Shown piece by piece: positions 26,746 through 34,972 of a stretch of DNA of 64,000 nucleotides. Both the position numbers and the translations under genes were made by a program. The notes below the pieces were generated by a model, which made no database searches, had not been told where the DNA came from, and saw nothing but the letters and a program-made list of their open reading frames with translations. This DNA comes from Anaerolineae bacterium (GTDB lineage Bacteria; Chloroflexota; Anaerolineae; 4572-78; J111), in contig JAHDWA010000009.1 of the NCBI GenBank assembly GCA_023382535.1, forward strand, positions 175,333 through 239,332, written 5' to 3'. How positions within the stretch are numbered: the stretch's first letter is position 1; the number at the start of each line of letters is the position of its first letter.

Positions 26746-27411
26746 TCAGGCTCCCAGTAAGCCTAACTTCACCGCCGCGATTGCTGCCTGGGCCCGATCA
26801 GAAACTCCTAGCTTGGTGAAAATTTCGCTCACATAATTGCGCACCGTTCCCGGCGACAGGTGCAATTGACCGGCAATTTCAGGGTTGCTTAAACCTTGAG
26901 CTAGCAAACGTAATACTTCCTGTTCTCGTAGCGTCAATGCTTCTGGCAAATCTAAAGACGGGATAGTTGGAGATAACGTAGGGGTTTGGGCGATGTGAGT
27001 CATTATCTTACCGGCCACCTCTGGATCGAGGTGGGCCTTGCCCTGAGCCGTGCCTTCGATGGCCCGCACCAGATCATCCCGGCGGGTATCCTTGAGCAAG
27101 TAACCGCTGGCTCCGGCTCGAATGGCATCGAAAACCCACTCGTCGGTGGCATAGGTCGTCAAAACCAAAACATTCACTCCTGGAAATTGCTGGCGGATAA
27201 AGCGGGTTGCTTGGACGCCGTTCATCACCGGCATATTCAAATCCATTAAAACCACATCGGGCTGGGTGTGCGCTACCATATCAACAGCTTCCTGGCCGTG
27301 GCTGGCCAGAGCTGCGACACGGATATGCGGTACAGTCCCCAAAATAGCGGCCAGTCCTTCCCGGACAACTGCTTGGTCATCACAAATGAGGACTGAAATC
27401 TGCTTGGTCAT
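26746..27411 (-). CDS. NarL-type response regulator (SenR-like)
   Basis: A 221-residue regulator with receiver (ISVLICDDQAVVREGL; phospho-Asp in DVVLMDLNMPVMNG; YLLKDTRRDD) and LuxR HTH (LTLREQEVLRLLAQGLSNPEIAGQLHLSPGTVRNYVSEIFTKLGV). The ATG at 27411 follows GGAGGGAC and overlaps the TGA of the upstream kinase by the ATGA arrangement, showing tight coupling. Together with that kinase and the divergent HbpS-like gene it resembles the HbpS-SenS-SenR redox/heme sensing set of actinomycetes. Confidence 0.92.
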   Translation of the reverse strand: MTKQISVLICDDQAVVREGLAAILGTVPHIRVAALASHGQEAVDMVAHTQPDVVLMDLNMPVMNGVQATRFIRQQFPGVNVLVLTTYATDEWVFDAIRAGASGYLLKDTRRDDLVRAIEGTAQGKAHLDPEVAGKIMTHIAQTPTLSPTIPSLDLPEALTLREQEVLRLLAQGLSNPEIAGQLHLSPGTVRNYVSEIFTKLGVSDRAQAAIAAVKLGLLGA

Positions 27412-28694
27412 TGTCCCTCCAGCGCCAATGTCAAACAAATTTGTACCCCCTGCTGGGGTTGACTGATAATTTGCAGATTACCGTTTAACATTCCCGCCCG
27501 TTCGCGCATTCCGCGCAAACCAAAGTGGTTAGATAGAGTATTCGGCTCATCAGGCTCAAAGCCGATCCCATCATCGGCAATTACCAATCGAACCGTGTGG
27601 GCGTCGTTCACTAATTTTACGCAAACGTGCTTGGCCCGGGCGTGACGCACGATATTCTCCAGGGCCTCCTGGGCAATCCGATAGATTCCCTGCTCGAACC
27701 CGGGGGGCAGGTTGATGGCTAACTCGGCGATCTCTAAATCCAGCCTCAGGTCGGCTCGCCTGGCCACCGTTTCAGCCATATCCCGCAGGGCAAAAGCCAA
27801 GCCAAACTCTTCCAGGGGGGTAGCGCGGAGGGACTGTAACGACCGCCGGGCTTCGGTCAGCCCGGTACGGGTCGTTTCGTCTGCCTGTTCTAACATTTGC
27901 CATGCCGCCTGGGGATTGACTTCCCATAATGAACGGACTGCTTCTAATTGTACACTTAAGGCGCTCAGCGAGTGGGCCAGGGTATCATGCAGTTCACGCG
28001 CCAGGCGATTGCGCTCCCGGCTGGTTGAGAGTTGCTCGATGGTGGTGGCATAATGGGCCAGCTTGGCGTTGGTTTCCGCCTGTTGCCGGTTCGCCTCGAC
28101 CAGTGCCTGCCGCTGCGACCGCTGCTGCTGCATCAACCAGGTAATCAGATAACCCAGCAAGAGATAAATAATGGCCCGTTTAATCAAGTCGTTTGAACTG
28201 ATGGCGCTAACCAGATGGTCAGGCCGGTCGGCGCTGGAGATCAACCACCATTCTATACCTGAAATAATAAAAGTATACAGCACTGCCTCGCGCCAGCGGT
28301 ACTGCCAGGCCACAATCGCCAAGAGCAGGGCAAAATCTTGGCGCATGGCATAAGCATGCAGCAATTCACTCCGGCTGGCATCAGGCCCCAGGCCGGCCGT
28401 GAGAAACCACTGCTTTTCGACAAAAAAGGAAAAGGTGCACAGAGTAATTACCACCGGCAAAAAGGCTCGATCTAACCGCTGCTGCGCCGCCGGCCACAGC
28501 AACAATATCATCGCCACCCCCTGAGTGGCAATTAACGCGGCATATTGCTCTAGGGCAAGTGTCCCTGTCTGACCGGTAGTGACCTGTAAAATGGGCGAAA
28601 TGGTCAGCCAGTAGCCCATCCAATAGCCGACCAAAATTCTAAGGATGGGTAAGATGCCCGATTCTAACTTGATCGCCTTCATGGCCTGAATCAT
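27408..28694 (-). CDS. Membrane HisKA_3 histidine kinase (SenS-like)
   Basis: A 428-residue kinase. The first 195 residues contain about five to six hydrophobic spans, followed by a coiled coil (QRQALVEANRQQAETNAKLAHYATTIEQL), a HisKA_3 domain with the acceptor His in ARELHDTLAHSLSALSVQ, and an HATPase (AQEALENIVRHARAKH, ADDGIGFEP, FGLRGMRERAG). NarL-family kinases with a multi-span N-terminus and an adjacent HbpS gene are typical of SenS. The start could be either of two Met codons four apart. The upstream divergent spacer is rich in GTGAC/GTCAC half-sites. Confidence 0.9.
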   Translation of the reverse strand: MIQAMKAIKLESGILPILRILVGYWMGYWLTISPILQVTTGQTGTLALEQYAALIATQGVAMILLLWPAAQQRLDRAFLPVVITLCTFSFFVEKQWFLTAGLGPDASRSELLHAYAMRQDFALLLAIVAWQYRWREAVLYTFIISGIEWWLISSADRPDHLVSAISSNDLIKRAIIYLLLGYLITWLMQQQRSQRQALVEANRQQAETNAKLAHYATTIEQLSTSRERNRLARELHDTLAHSLSALSVQLEAVRSLWEVNPQAAWQMLEQADETTRTGLTEARRSLQSLRATPLEEFGLAFALRDMAETVARRADLRLDLEIAELAINLPPGFEQGIYRIAQEALENIVRHARAKHVCVKLVNDAHTVRLVIADDGIGFEPDEPNTLSNHFGLRGMRERAGMLNGNLQIISQPQQGVQICLTLALEGQ

Positions 28695-28731
28695 AGCACA
28701 TCTTGGCGATTGTGAATAGTGCCGGTTGTCA

Positions 28732-28803
28732 GGTGACGCCTGTCACCCCTGAGGCAAAGTGTCACGGCCTAAATTGATGACATCTTACCTGACAGGTGAC
28801 ACT
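28732..28803. promoter_or_regulatory. Cluster of GTGAC/GTCAC half-sites in a divergent promoter
   Basis: GGTGAC-GCCT-GTCACC (28732-28747) is a perfect inverted repeat; AGTGTCAC (28758-28765) and GTGACACT (28796-28803) form a second, wider pair, with CCTGACAGGTGACAC around the latter. All lie between the SenS-like kinase and the HbpS-like gene, as expected for binding by the paired NarL-type regulator or another dimeric factor. Confidence 0.5.
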
Positions 28804-28887
28804 ACTTTTCTGCCGGCAAATCGGTTAGACTGAGGCTTGTCTGCAGACTTAATTTTAGCAAACAAAGGATCTTAATTGGAGATAAAA

Positions 28888-29454
28888 ATGATTTACAGAA
28901 CTGTCCTAACAAACGTTTCTTTCCCCAAAAGAGCTGTGATGATCACTCTGGCTCTACTGGCCCTTTCCTTATTTATCTTCGGGGCGTCGAATGCTGCACC
29001 GCCGGAGCAGCCACAACGGCAGCAGGCCCTGCCGCAGCAGCCCTATCTGCCGCTCGAAATGGCGCTAGAAGCGGCCTCTGCCGCCCTGGCCCAATGTGAA
29101 GCCGATGGGTACCGAGTCACAGTGGCAGTGGTTGATCAAGCAGGGGTGGAGAAGGTGATCCTCAAAGGAGATGGGGCCGGGCCTCACACCATCGCCAGTA
29201 GTGTGGGTAAAGCATTTACTGCGGCCAGCATGCGCCGGGCTACTGGGGAAATAGCGACTGCCATTGCCGAAAATCCGGCTCTGGACGAATTACGGGCAAT
29301 GGATGAGCGAATTCTCATTCTGGCCGGGGGTCTGCCCATCGAAATCAATGGCGAGGTTGTCGGTGGTATTGGCGTGGGCGGCGCGCCCGGCGGTGACTTG
29401 GACGCAGCTTGCGCTCAGATAGGAATTGAGCAAATCGCTGGTGTAGGAAACTAA
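28888..29454 (+). CDS. Secreted HbpS/GlcG family (DUF336) protein
   Basis: A 188-residue exported protein. After a signal peptide (hydrophobic core MITLALLALSLFIFGASNA) and a Pro/Gln-rich linker comes the HbpS/GlcG fold: LPLEMALEAASAALAQCEADGYRVTVAVVDQAGVEKVILKGDGAG, then SVGKAFTAASMRRATG and GGLPIEINGEVVGGIGVGGAPGGDLDAACAQIGI. HbpS binds heme and modulates the SenS kinase outside the cell. The ATG at 28888 with GGAGAT upstream is chosen over an upstream TTG. The divergent neighbour is a SenS-like kinase, which supports a sensory partnership. Confidence 0.88.
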   Translation: MIYRTVLTNVSFPKRAVMITLALLALSLFIFGASNAAPPEQPQRQQALPQQPYLPLEMALEAASAALAQCEADGYRVTVAVVDQAGVEKVILKGDGAGPHTIASSVGKAFTAASMRRATGEIATAIAENPALDELRAMDERILILAGGLPIEINGEVVGGIGVGGAPGGDLDAACAQIGIEQIAGVGN

Positions 29455-29463
29455 TCGGACTCG

Positions 29464-29505
29464 TGAGCCAACGACAGCCAGTTAAGGCGGGCCGTCGTTG
29501 GCTCA
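29464..29505 (+). terminator. Stem-loop between HbpS-like and ankyrin genes
   Basis: TGAGCCAACGAC (29464-29475) and GTCGTTGGCTCA (29494-29505) pair perfectly over 12 bp, starting ten bases after the stop of the HbpS-like gene. No U-run follows; it may be a processing or attenuation element in a two-gene transcript. Confidence 0.5.
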
Positions 29506-29525
29506 TCCAATGGGATGAGGATATC

Positions 29526-30284
29526 ATGAATAACATTCGCTTGATATATCTGTTATTAGGTCTTTATGGTCTGACCTTAATGGCGACTGCCTGTAGTACT
29601 GCCTCTGGTCCAAGCCAACAATTCGGCCTCATAGAAACATCATCTTCAGCTAATGCGGCTGCTGCACCACAGGAGGGCGGTGCGGCCCGGGAGAAAGACA
29701 TGGACTTGATTACTGCAGCTCAACGGGGTGATACCGAAACGGTGAAGCAACTGCTCAGTAAGGGCGCGAGCGTTCACGCCCGCGATGAAAAGGGTAGAAC
29801 GGCGCTGATTGCAGCGGCCTATCAGAATCATCTTAAGGTGGCTGAGTTACTCATCAAAGCGGGCGCTGATGTCAACGTTCAAGACAATACTCAACAAAGC
29901 GCCTATTTAATTACTACCTCCGAAGGTTATCTTGAACTACTGAGGCTGACCCTACAAGCAGGTGCGGATGTGCATCGTACCGATAGTTACAATGGCACGG
30001 GATTGATTCGCGCCGCCGATCGAGGGCATGTTGAGATCATCAAAGAATTACTCAAGACCGATATTAAGGTCAATCATGTCAATCGCTTAGGCTGGACGGC
30101 ATTGCTCGAAGCCATCATCCTGGGAGATGGCGGCCCCCCCCATACGGAAGTTGTGCGTCTCCTGGTTGAAGCCGGCGCCGATGTGAATCTGGCCGATGGC
30201 AATGGGGTAACTCCCTTGGCCCATGCCCGCCAACGTAGCTACAAGGAGATGATGGAAATTCTAGAAAACGCCGGGGCGCGCTAA
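29526..30284 (+). CDS. Ankyrin-repeat lipoprotein
   Basis: A 252-residue protein with a signal peptide ([20 protein letters not shown], Cys23 as lipidation site) and then about five ankyrin repeats: [48 protein letters not shown], a degenerate unit around residues 133-165, [17 protein letters not shown] and [11 protein letters not shown]...[12 protein letters not shown]. Such proteins act as periplasmic or surface scaffolds. The ATG at 29526 follows GAGGAT. It is co-directional with the HbpS-like gene and overlaps the convergent dehydrogenase gene by four bases. Confidence 0.88.
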   Translation: MNNIRLIYLLLGLYGLTLMATACSTASGPSQQFGLIETSSSANAAAAPQEGGAAREKDMDLITAAQRGDTETVKQLLSKGASVHARDEKGRTALIAAAYQNHLKVAELLIKAGADVNVQDNTQQSAYLITTSEGYLELLRLTLQAGADVHRTDSYNGTGLIRAADRGHVEIIKELLKTDIKVNHVNRLGWTALLEAIILGDGGPPHTEVVRLLVEAGADVNLADGNGVTPLAHARQRSYKEMMEILENAGAR

Positions 30285-31297
30285 AGTTTACCCGGTCTCA
30301 GATGGACTTTCAAGGTTTTGCCGGCGGCGAACTGGTGGAAAACATCCGGGAAATCGGCCAGGGGGACCGCGTGGCTGATGAGCGGCTTAACATTAACGAC
30401 GCCGTTAGCCAGCCAGGCGATGGCCGGTTCAAAGGTATAACACAGGGCAAAGCTGCCGATAATCGTCCAATCGTGGCGAAAGATCTCGTAGGGGTGCAGC
30501 GTGATCGTGGCCTCCATTGGCGTCACCCCAAACTGCAAATACTGCCCTCTGGGTTTTAGGAAATTGAAGGCCTGCTCAATCACTGCGGGAACGCCGGTCG
30601 CATCAATGACGATGGCAAACCCATAAGGAGCTAACTCCTTTAACGCCTCGGCCTGGTCAGGCCCGGCCGCGACCACAGCCGTAGCGCCTAACTCGCTCGC
30701 CAGGGCTAACCGCTCGGCCTGTTTTTCGACCACCACCACTTGCGAAGCCCCGCTGTGGCGCAAAGCCTGAACCAGGATCAGGCCCATCGGCCCGGCCCCG
30801 AAAATAAGAACTTCATTGCCCGGCCAAACCCGCAAGCGGTTAAGAGCGTGAACCACGCAGGCGAGCGGTTCGATAAATGCCCCTTCGCCGTCGGTCAGGT
30901 TATCTGGCACCCGGTAGCAGGCCCGCGCCGGGGCCGCTACGTACTGGGCAAATCCGCCCGAACGGGTAATGCCGACGCCTTCCCAGTTCAGGCAGTGATT
31001 CGCCTGCTGGTTCCGGCAAAAGTAGCAGTGACCGCAGTACAGGTTGGGATCAACGGCCACCCGGTCGCCTCGTTGAAAATCGGTCACGTTTCTACCGACT
31101 TCAACCACTTGTCCCACAAACTCATGGCCGGGGATCAAGGGGAAGTCAGACATGTACTCATTCCGGTAGATATGCACATCGGTGCCGCAAATACCGGCAG
31201 TCGCTACCTGAACGATAACTTCTTCTGGCCCACATGCCGGGTCGGCGACGTCCTCTACTGCAATTGCCTCCGCCGCGGGAAAAATTACAGCCTGCAT
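30281..31297 (-). CDS. Zinc-dependent medium-chain dehydrogenase (polyol type)
   Basis: A 338-residue MDR enzyme with catalytic zinc ligands in GICGTDVHI (Cys37) and GHEFVGQVV (His60-Glu61), structural zinc cysteines in [18 protein letters not shown], and a Rossmann motif [17 protein letters not shown] (about 164-180). This pattern fits sorbitol/arabitol/xylitol or threonine dehydrogenase-like enzymes oxidising a secondary alcohol with NAD(P). It is the last gene of the leftward polyol locus, separated from the SDR gene by a dispersed repeat. Substrate is inferred only from the neighbouring kinases and importer. Confidence 0.88.
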   Translation of the reverse strand: MQAVIFPAAEAIAVEDVADPACGPEEVIVQVATAGICGTDVHIYRNEYMSDFPLIPGHEFVGQVVEVGRNVTDFQRGDRVAVDPNLYCGHCYFCRNQQANHCLNWEGVGITRSGGFAQYVAAPARACYRVPDNLTDGEGAFIEPLACVVHALNRLRVWPGNEVLIFGAGPMGLILVQALRHSGASQVVVVEKQAERLALASELGATAVVAAGPDQAEALKELAPYGFAIVIDATGVPAVIEQAFNFLKPRGQYLQFGVTPMEATITLHPYEIFRHDWTIIGSFALCYTFEPAIAWLANGVVNVKPLISHAVPLADFPDVFHQFAAGKTLKVHLRPGKL

Positions 31298-31320
31298 AGA
31301 TCCTCCTTTCGCAGGTAGAT

Positions 31321-31379
31321 GGTCAGCAGTCAGAAATTGTTTTTTATCTGACTGCTGCCATCTGGCTACTGGCTACTGC
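31321..31379. repeat. Dispersed hairpin repeat (CAGCAGTCAG/CTGACTGCTG)
   Basis: GGTCAGCAGTCAG and CTGACTGCTGCC form an inverted pair, followed by CTGGCTACTGGCTACTG; it belongs to the same vocabulary as 7041-7128 and 36248-36281 and fills the spacer between two dehydrogenase genes. Confidence 0.6.
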
Positions 31380-32186
31380 TTACCACACACAATAACCACC
31401 GTCAATGATCATATCATGGCCGGTCATGAAATCTGAGACTTCTGAAGCCAGATAAACGACAGCCCCTTGTAGATCGGTCACCTCGCCCAGGCAATTCATA
31501 GGTGTGCGGGCCAGCCAGTAGGGCAGCTTTTCCTTACCAATGGGTTTTTCTATAAATTCGTTGACCAGTTGCGTCCGGGTATAGCCGGGGCTGATGCTGT
31601 TGACTCGCACACCCCGAGGCGCCCATTCCGCCGCCAGGCTGCGGGTCATGTGGAGCACCCCGGCTTTGGAAGTATTATAAGCGGCTTGATTCTGCGGAGT
31701 ATTGGCAATGTGGGCCGACATCGAGGCCGTATTGATAATCTTACCGTAACCGGCGGGCAGCATCACCCGGGCTTCGGCCTGGGCGCAGAGAAAGACCCCT
31801 TTCAGATTGACGGCCATCATTTTATCCCAGTCCGCTTCGGGCATCGTTTCAGAGTCAAACCAGCCGGCAATCCCGGCATTGTTTACGCCAATGGTCAGGC
31901 GGCCCCAACGCTTCATGACCGTGTCAACCATGCGCTGGACCTGCTCGGCCTGGGTCACATCGGCTACCACCGGCAGCGCCTCGATCCCCTTGGTCTCAAG
32001 TTCTGCCGCCACCGCTTCGGCGCTGTCAGCCGCCATGTCTACGACGGCGACGGCGGCGCCGGCTTCACCCAGGGCGTGAGCATAAGCGCGGCCAATACCC
32101 GCCCCTCCGCCGGTAACCAGCGCCACCCGACCCTCCAGGCGGAATCGTTCTAAAATAGGTTTAGCTTCTAAGAGCTTGTCAGCCAT
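31380..32186 (-). CDS. Short-chain dehydrogenase (polyol/ketose reductase type)
   Basis: A 268-residue classical SDR: cofactor motif [13 protein letters not shown] (about 24-36), NNAGIAG at about 107, catalytic Ser in NTASMSAHI and YxxxK in AAYNTSKAG, and a family C-terminus [13 protein letters not shown]. An Asp/Met pair after strand 2 (VVDMAAD) suggests NAD(H). Close relatives are D-arabinitol, xylitol or sorbose dehydrogenases. The start codon lies 16 bases after the stop of the upstream zinc dehydrogenase, with GGAGAACC ahead, so the two are co-translated parts of the polyol pathway. Confidence 0.88.
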   Translation of the reverse strand: MADKLLEAKPILERFRLEGRVALVTGGGAGIGRAYAHALGEAGAAVAVVDMAADSAEAVAAELETKGIEALPVVADVTQAEQVQRMVDTVMKRWGRLTIGVNNAGIAGWFDSETMPEADWDKMMAVNLKGVFLCAQAEARVMLPAGYGKIINTASMSAHIANTPQNQAAYNTSKAGVLHMTRSLAAEWAPRGVRVNSISPGYTRTQLVNEFIEKPIGKEKLPYWLARTPMNCLGEVTDLQGAVVYLASEVSDFMTGHDMIIDGGYCVW

Positions 32187-32202
32187 CTTCAGGTTCTCCT
32201 TG

Positions 32203-33303
32203 TTAAGGTCTTAACGTCACCTTGATGGATTGCTGGCCGGAGGCCACCAGGTCAATGCCTTCCTGGAAAGAAGCCAGCGGCATTTGGTGGGTGACGATAT
32301 GCTCCATCGGCAGCAGCCCTTTTTGGAGCATGTCAATGGCGACGGGGTAGCAGTATGGACTCAGATGAGAGCCGTGAATGGTTAGCTCTTTGGTGTCGCC
32401 GATAATCGTCCAATCCACCGTGACCGGCTCGCGCATGACGCTGAACTCGACAAAGGTGCCCAGCTTGCGAATCATATGCAAGCCCTGCTCTACGGCGGCC
32501 GGGTGGCCGGTCGCTTCGATGTAGACATCGCAGCCGTAGCCGTCGGTCAGCTTACGGACCTCATCTATGACGTCAACTTTGCCGGGATTTAAGCCCATGT
32601 CCGCCCCGCACGCCCTGGCCACTTCCAGGCGCTGGTCGCTCATGTCGAGAGAAATGAGCAAGCTGGGATGTTTAAGCCGGGCCGCCGCGATCATGCCCAG
32701 CCCCAGCGGGCCGGCCCCGGCAATTACCACGACATCCTGAAATTCGATGTTCGCTCGCTGCACCGCGTGGATTGAGCACGCCAGCGGCTCGATATAGACG
32801 GCGTGCTCCACCGGGATAGAGGGCGGCACTTTGTGGTTAATGGCGTCGCGGGGAAAGAGCATATACTCGGCCATGGCCCCGAAGGCCCGCTGGCGAAAGC
32901 CGTAGACATCGTGTTTCTTTTGGCACATCCAGTACTGGCCGCGCCGGCAAAAACGACATTCCCAACATGGGACAATCTGCTCCGACACAGCCATATCGCC
33001 CAGTTGCAAATCATATTTCTCGCCCGCGCCTTCGCCCAGGGCAACGACTTCGCCGACAAATTCGTGGCCGGGGATGACCGGGGGCTGGCAGTAACCTTCG
33101 CGGTACTTATCGCCCCAAAAGAGAGGGCCGCCCAGATAACATTTCAAATCGCTGGCGCAGATACCGACCGATTTGACCCGGATCACCACTTCGCCTGGCC
33201 CCGGCTGGGGTACCGTCCATTCCTGGAGCCGGTAATCTTGCGGCCCGTAGCAAACGACGGCCTGCATGGTTTTAGGTAAGGGAACATTTGCTTGATAGTT
33301 CAT
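32203..33303 (-). CDS. Zinc-dependent dehydrogenase, erythritol/L-threitol dehydrogenase-like
   Basis: A 366-residue MDR enzyme. Blocks [57 protein letters not shown] and [23 protein letters not shown] resemble the erythritol/L-threitol dehydrogenases described from mycobacteria, as far as I recall them. Catalytic zinc residues are Cys in GICASD and His-Glu in GHEF; structural zinc cysteines follow; Rossmann motif [14 protein letters not shown]. The ATG at 33303 follows GGAGC; 21 codons upstream are non-homologous. If the assignment is right, the product would be L-erythrulose, a fitting substrate for the FGGY kinases nearby. Confidence 0.85.
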   Translation of the reverse strand: MNYQANVPLPKTMQAVVCYGPQDYRLQEWTVPQPGPGEVVIRVKSVGICASDLKCYLGGPLFWGDKYREGYCQPPVIPGHEFVGEVVALGEGAGEKYDLQLGDMAVSEQIVPCWECRFCRRGQYWMCQKKHDVYGFRQRAFGAMAEYMLFPRDAINHKVPPSIPVEHAVYIEPLACSIHAVQRANIEFQDVVVIAGAGPLGLGMIAAARLKHPSLLISLDMSDQRLEVARACGADMGLNPGKVDVIDEVRKLTDGYGCDVYIEATGHPAAVEQGLHMIRKLGTFVEFSVMREPVTVDWTIIGDTKELTIHGSHLSPYCYPVAIDMLQKGLLPMEHIVTHQMPLASFQEGIDLVASGQQSIKVTLRP

Positions 33304-33338
33304 AGTAGCTCCATATAAGTATTGCATATTTAATCGGG

Positions 33339-33441
33339 TTACACAGAGTTTCACGGAGAAAAACACAGAGTAACACTGAGAAAGAAATTTACAAAACTTC
33401 TCTGTGGCCCTCTGTGTGTCCTCGGCGTGTCTCTGTGACCT
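33339..33441. repeat. ACACAGAG-rich inverted intergenic repeat
   Basis: The left half has ACACAGAGTTTCACGGAG and AAACACAGAGTAACACTGAG; the right half has the complements TCTCTGTGGCCCTCTGTGTG and GTCTCTGTGACC. The whole can fold into a long imperfect hairpin between the dehydrogenase and the GpsA-like gene. Confidence 0.6.
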
Positions 33442-33453
33442 GAACAGTTAAAG

Positions 33454-34506
33454 TTATTCAGCAAAAAATGCGTCCCAGGGCATCTCCACCGGGGCATCGT
33501 GACAGACAATCTCGATCATCGTTTGCAGCAGCGGCAGGACGCGGCCATCCAGCTCGCCCTGGGCGATGAGATTTTTTACCGTAGGACCAATCGCCTCGGC
33601 CAACTGGGCGCCCTCGATGGTAATATCGGCCATATATTTGGACTTGGCTTCACTGTAAGGCATGCCCAGGCCCAGATAGCGCCCCATGCGGCCATTGCGC
33701 CCGCCTTGCGCTGTAACGTACAGATCACCCGCGCCGGGCAGGGTGTAAGCCGTGCGCGCCTGCCCGCCCATATAGTTGACCATGTAGAGAATCTCATTCA
33801 AACCCTGGGCATAAATGGCGGCCGACAGATTGTGCATCACCGCCCCGCTCTCGGCCTCCCCTTCTTTCTCCAGCAAACCGTGGACCAGACCCACCGCTAA
33901 GGCATAAACATTTTTCATGGCCACGGCCACCTCGACGCCGACAAAGTCGGTGTTGGTCCAGACGTGGTAATAGGGCGTCCGCAGCCAGCCGGCCAGCTTG
34001 TCCAGCAGAGCCTGATCCGAGCCGGTAAGCACCACGCAGGTATGTCGCTGAGCGGCCAGTTCTCCGGCAATCGAGGGGCCACCAATGGCATTCAGGCTGA
34101 CTTTATCGCGGTAAGCTGCGGGCAGACGGCTCCGAAACAGGTCGGGCAAGGTGCCTAACCGCTGCCCGTCCCCCGATAAACCTTTGGTCAAGGCCAGCAC
34201 CGGCACCTCCGGCGGCAAAACCGGTCCTAACCTCTCGGCCGCCCATTCCACCCCCAGCGAGTTGACCCCCAGCACCACCAGGTCAGCCCCGGACAGCGCC
34301 TCCCCCAGGCGGTCCCAGGTGTAAGGTAAAACCGTGTCGGCAATGTGGCAATTCAGCCGGGGATGAAAGTGGCTGTCGTGAATTTCTTCAATAATGTCGC
34401 CATCCAGGTGCGTGCCTACCAGGTGGATAGTGTGCCCGTTATCGGCCAGCGGAGTGGTGAAAGCGCTGCCCATCATCCCCGCTCCTAAAACTACAATTTG
34501 CGCCAT
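33454..34506 (-). CDS. NAD(P)-dependent glycerol-3-phosphate dehydrogenase family protein
   Basis: A 350-residue GpsA-type enzyme: N-terminal GAGMMGSAFTTPLADNGH nucleotide site, GVNSLGVEW, ALTKGLSGD, an IGGPSIAGELA segment (GPSFAxE motif), catalytic Lys in AVAMKNVYALAVGL and the C-terminal GAGDLYVTAQGGRNGRMGR. Compared with housekeeping GpsA, the sequence around the substrate pocket is divergent and the gene lies within the polyol locus, so a polyol-phosphate substrate is possible. It starts a leftward unit with the three dehydrogenase genes, upstream of which is an operator-like inverted repeat. Confidence 0.85.
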   Translation of the reverse strand: MAQIVVLGAGMMGSAFTTPLADNGHTIHLVGTHLDGDIIEEIHDSHFHPRLNCHIADTVLPYTWDRLGEALSGADLVVLGVNSLGVEWAAERLGPVLPPEVPVLALTKGLSGDGQRLGTLPDLFRSRLPAAYRDKVSLNAIGGPSIAGELAAQRHTCVVLTGSDQALLDKLAGWLRTPYYHVWTNTDFVGVEVAVAMKNVYALAVGLVHGLLEKEGEAESGAVMHNLSAAIYAQGLNEILYMVNYMGGQARTAYTLPGAGDLYVTAQGGRNGRMGRYLGLGMPYSEAKSKYMADITIEGAQLAEAIGPTVKNLIAQGELDGRVLPLLQTMIEIVCHDAPVEMPWDAFFAE

Positions 34507-34628
34507 AATTCTCCCGTTAAGAAAAGCCTGACCTTGGTAAGGGTTCTTCCCCTAACTTTAGTTAGTCCGGCCCTCCTCCTTTTTTCTGACGTAAAACCAT
34601 CTAAAAGGTTGATGTAATATGAATTGAT

Positions 34629-34655
34629 TTACGTTATGCTATCGAACATACGTAA
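34629..34655. promoter_or_regulatory. Inverted repeat in the divergent spacer, candidate operator
   Basis: TTACGTTATG and CATACGTAA form an inverted repeat (one-base offset) with a 8-base centre, between the GpsA-like gene (leftward) and the 63-residue gene (rightward). Confidence 0.4.
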
Positions 34656-34714
34656 GCTTAGTACAGCAACCGCAAATAAAAAACTTAGCCTTTTATCAAT
34701 TAAGGAGATAAACC

Positions 34715-34906
34715 ATGAGCACCGTCAAACAACAGTACAACCAATTCAAGGTCGAGTATGACAGCCTGCAGAAAATTCTCTCTGAAGAGAAAATCCGGCA
34801 GGCTAATATCCAAAGTGCCCTCACGCGCGCGACACTCGGCCTGCAATTCGAGAAACAAGGGGTTACCCGTGAACCCACCTGGTTTATGGTCGGGGGTCAG
34901 AGCTAG
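34715..34906 (+). CDS. Small helical protein, 63 residues
   Basis: A small charged helical protein (VKQQYNQFKVEYDSLQKILSEEK then RQANIQSALTRATLGLQFEKQG), likely a short coiled coil, with no Cys and no signal. AAGGAGATAAACC directly before the ATG is a strong ribosome site, and a stem-loop follows the stop. It stands alone among leftward polyol genes. No family recognised. Confidence 0.65.
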   Translation: MSTVKQQYNQFKVEYDSLQKILSEEKIRQANIQSALTRATLGLQFEKQGVTREPTWFMVGGQS

Positions 34907-34925
34907 GGCCTTGGTTCTGAAAGGC

Positions 34926-34954
34926 GCCGGGGTAGGTCTAAGGCTTACCCCGGC
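34926..34954. terminator. Convergent terminator hairpin
   Basis: GCCGGGGTA and TACCCCGGC form a 9-bp stem between the 63-residue gene and the convergent G1P dehydrogenase gene. On the minus strand the preceding TTTTTTTC tract is on the wrong side for a leftward stop, so it serves mainly as a structured boundary. Confidence 0.5.
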
Positions 34955-34972
34955 TGGCAAGAAAAAAATGGG

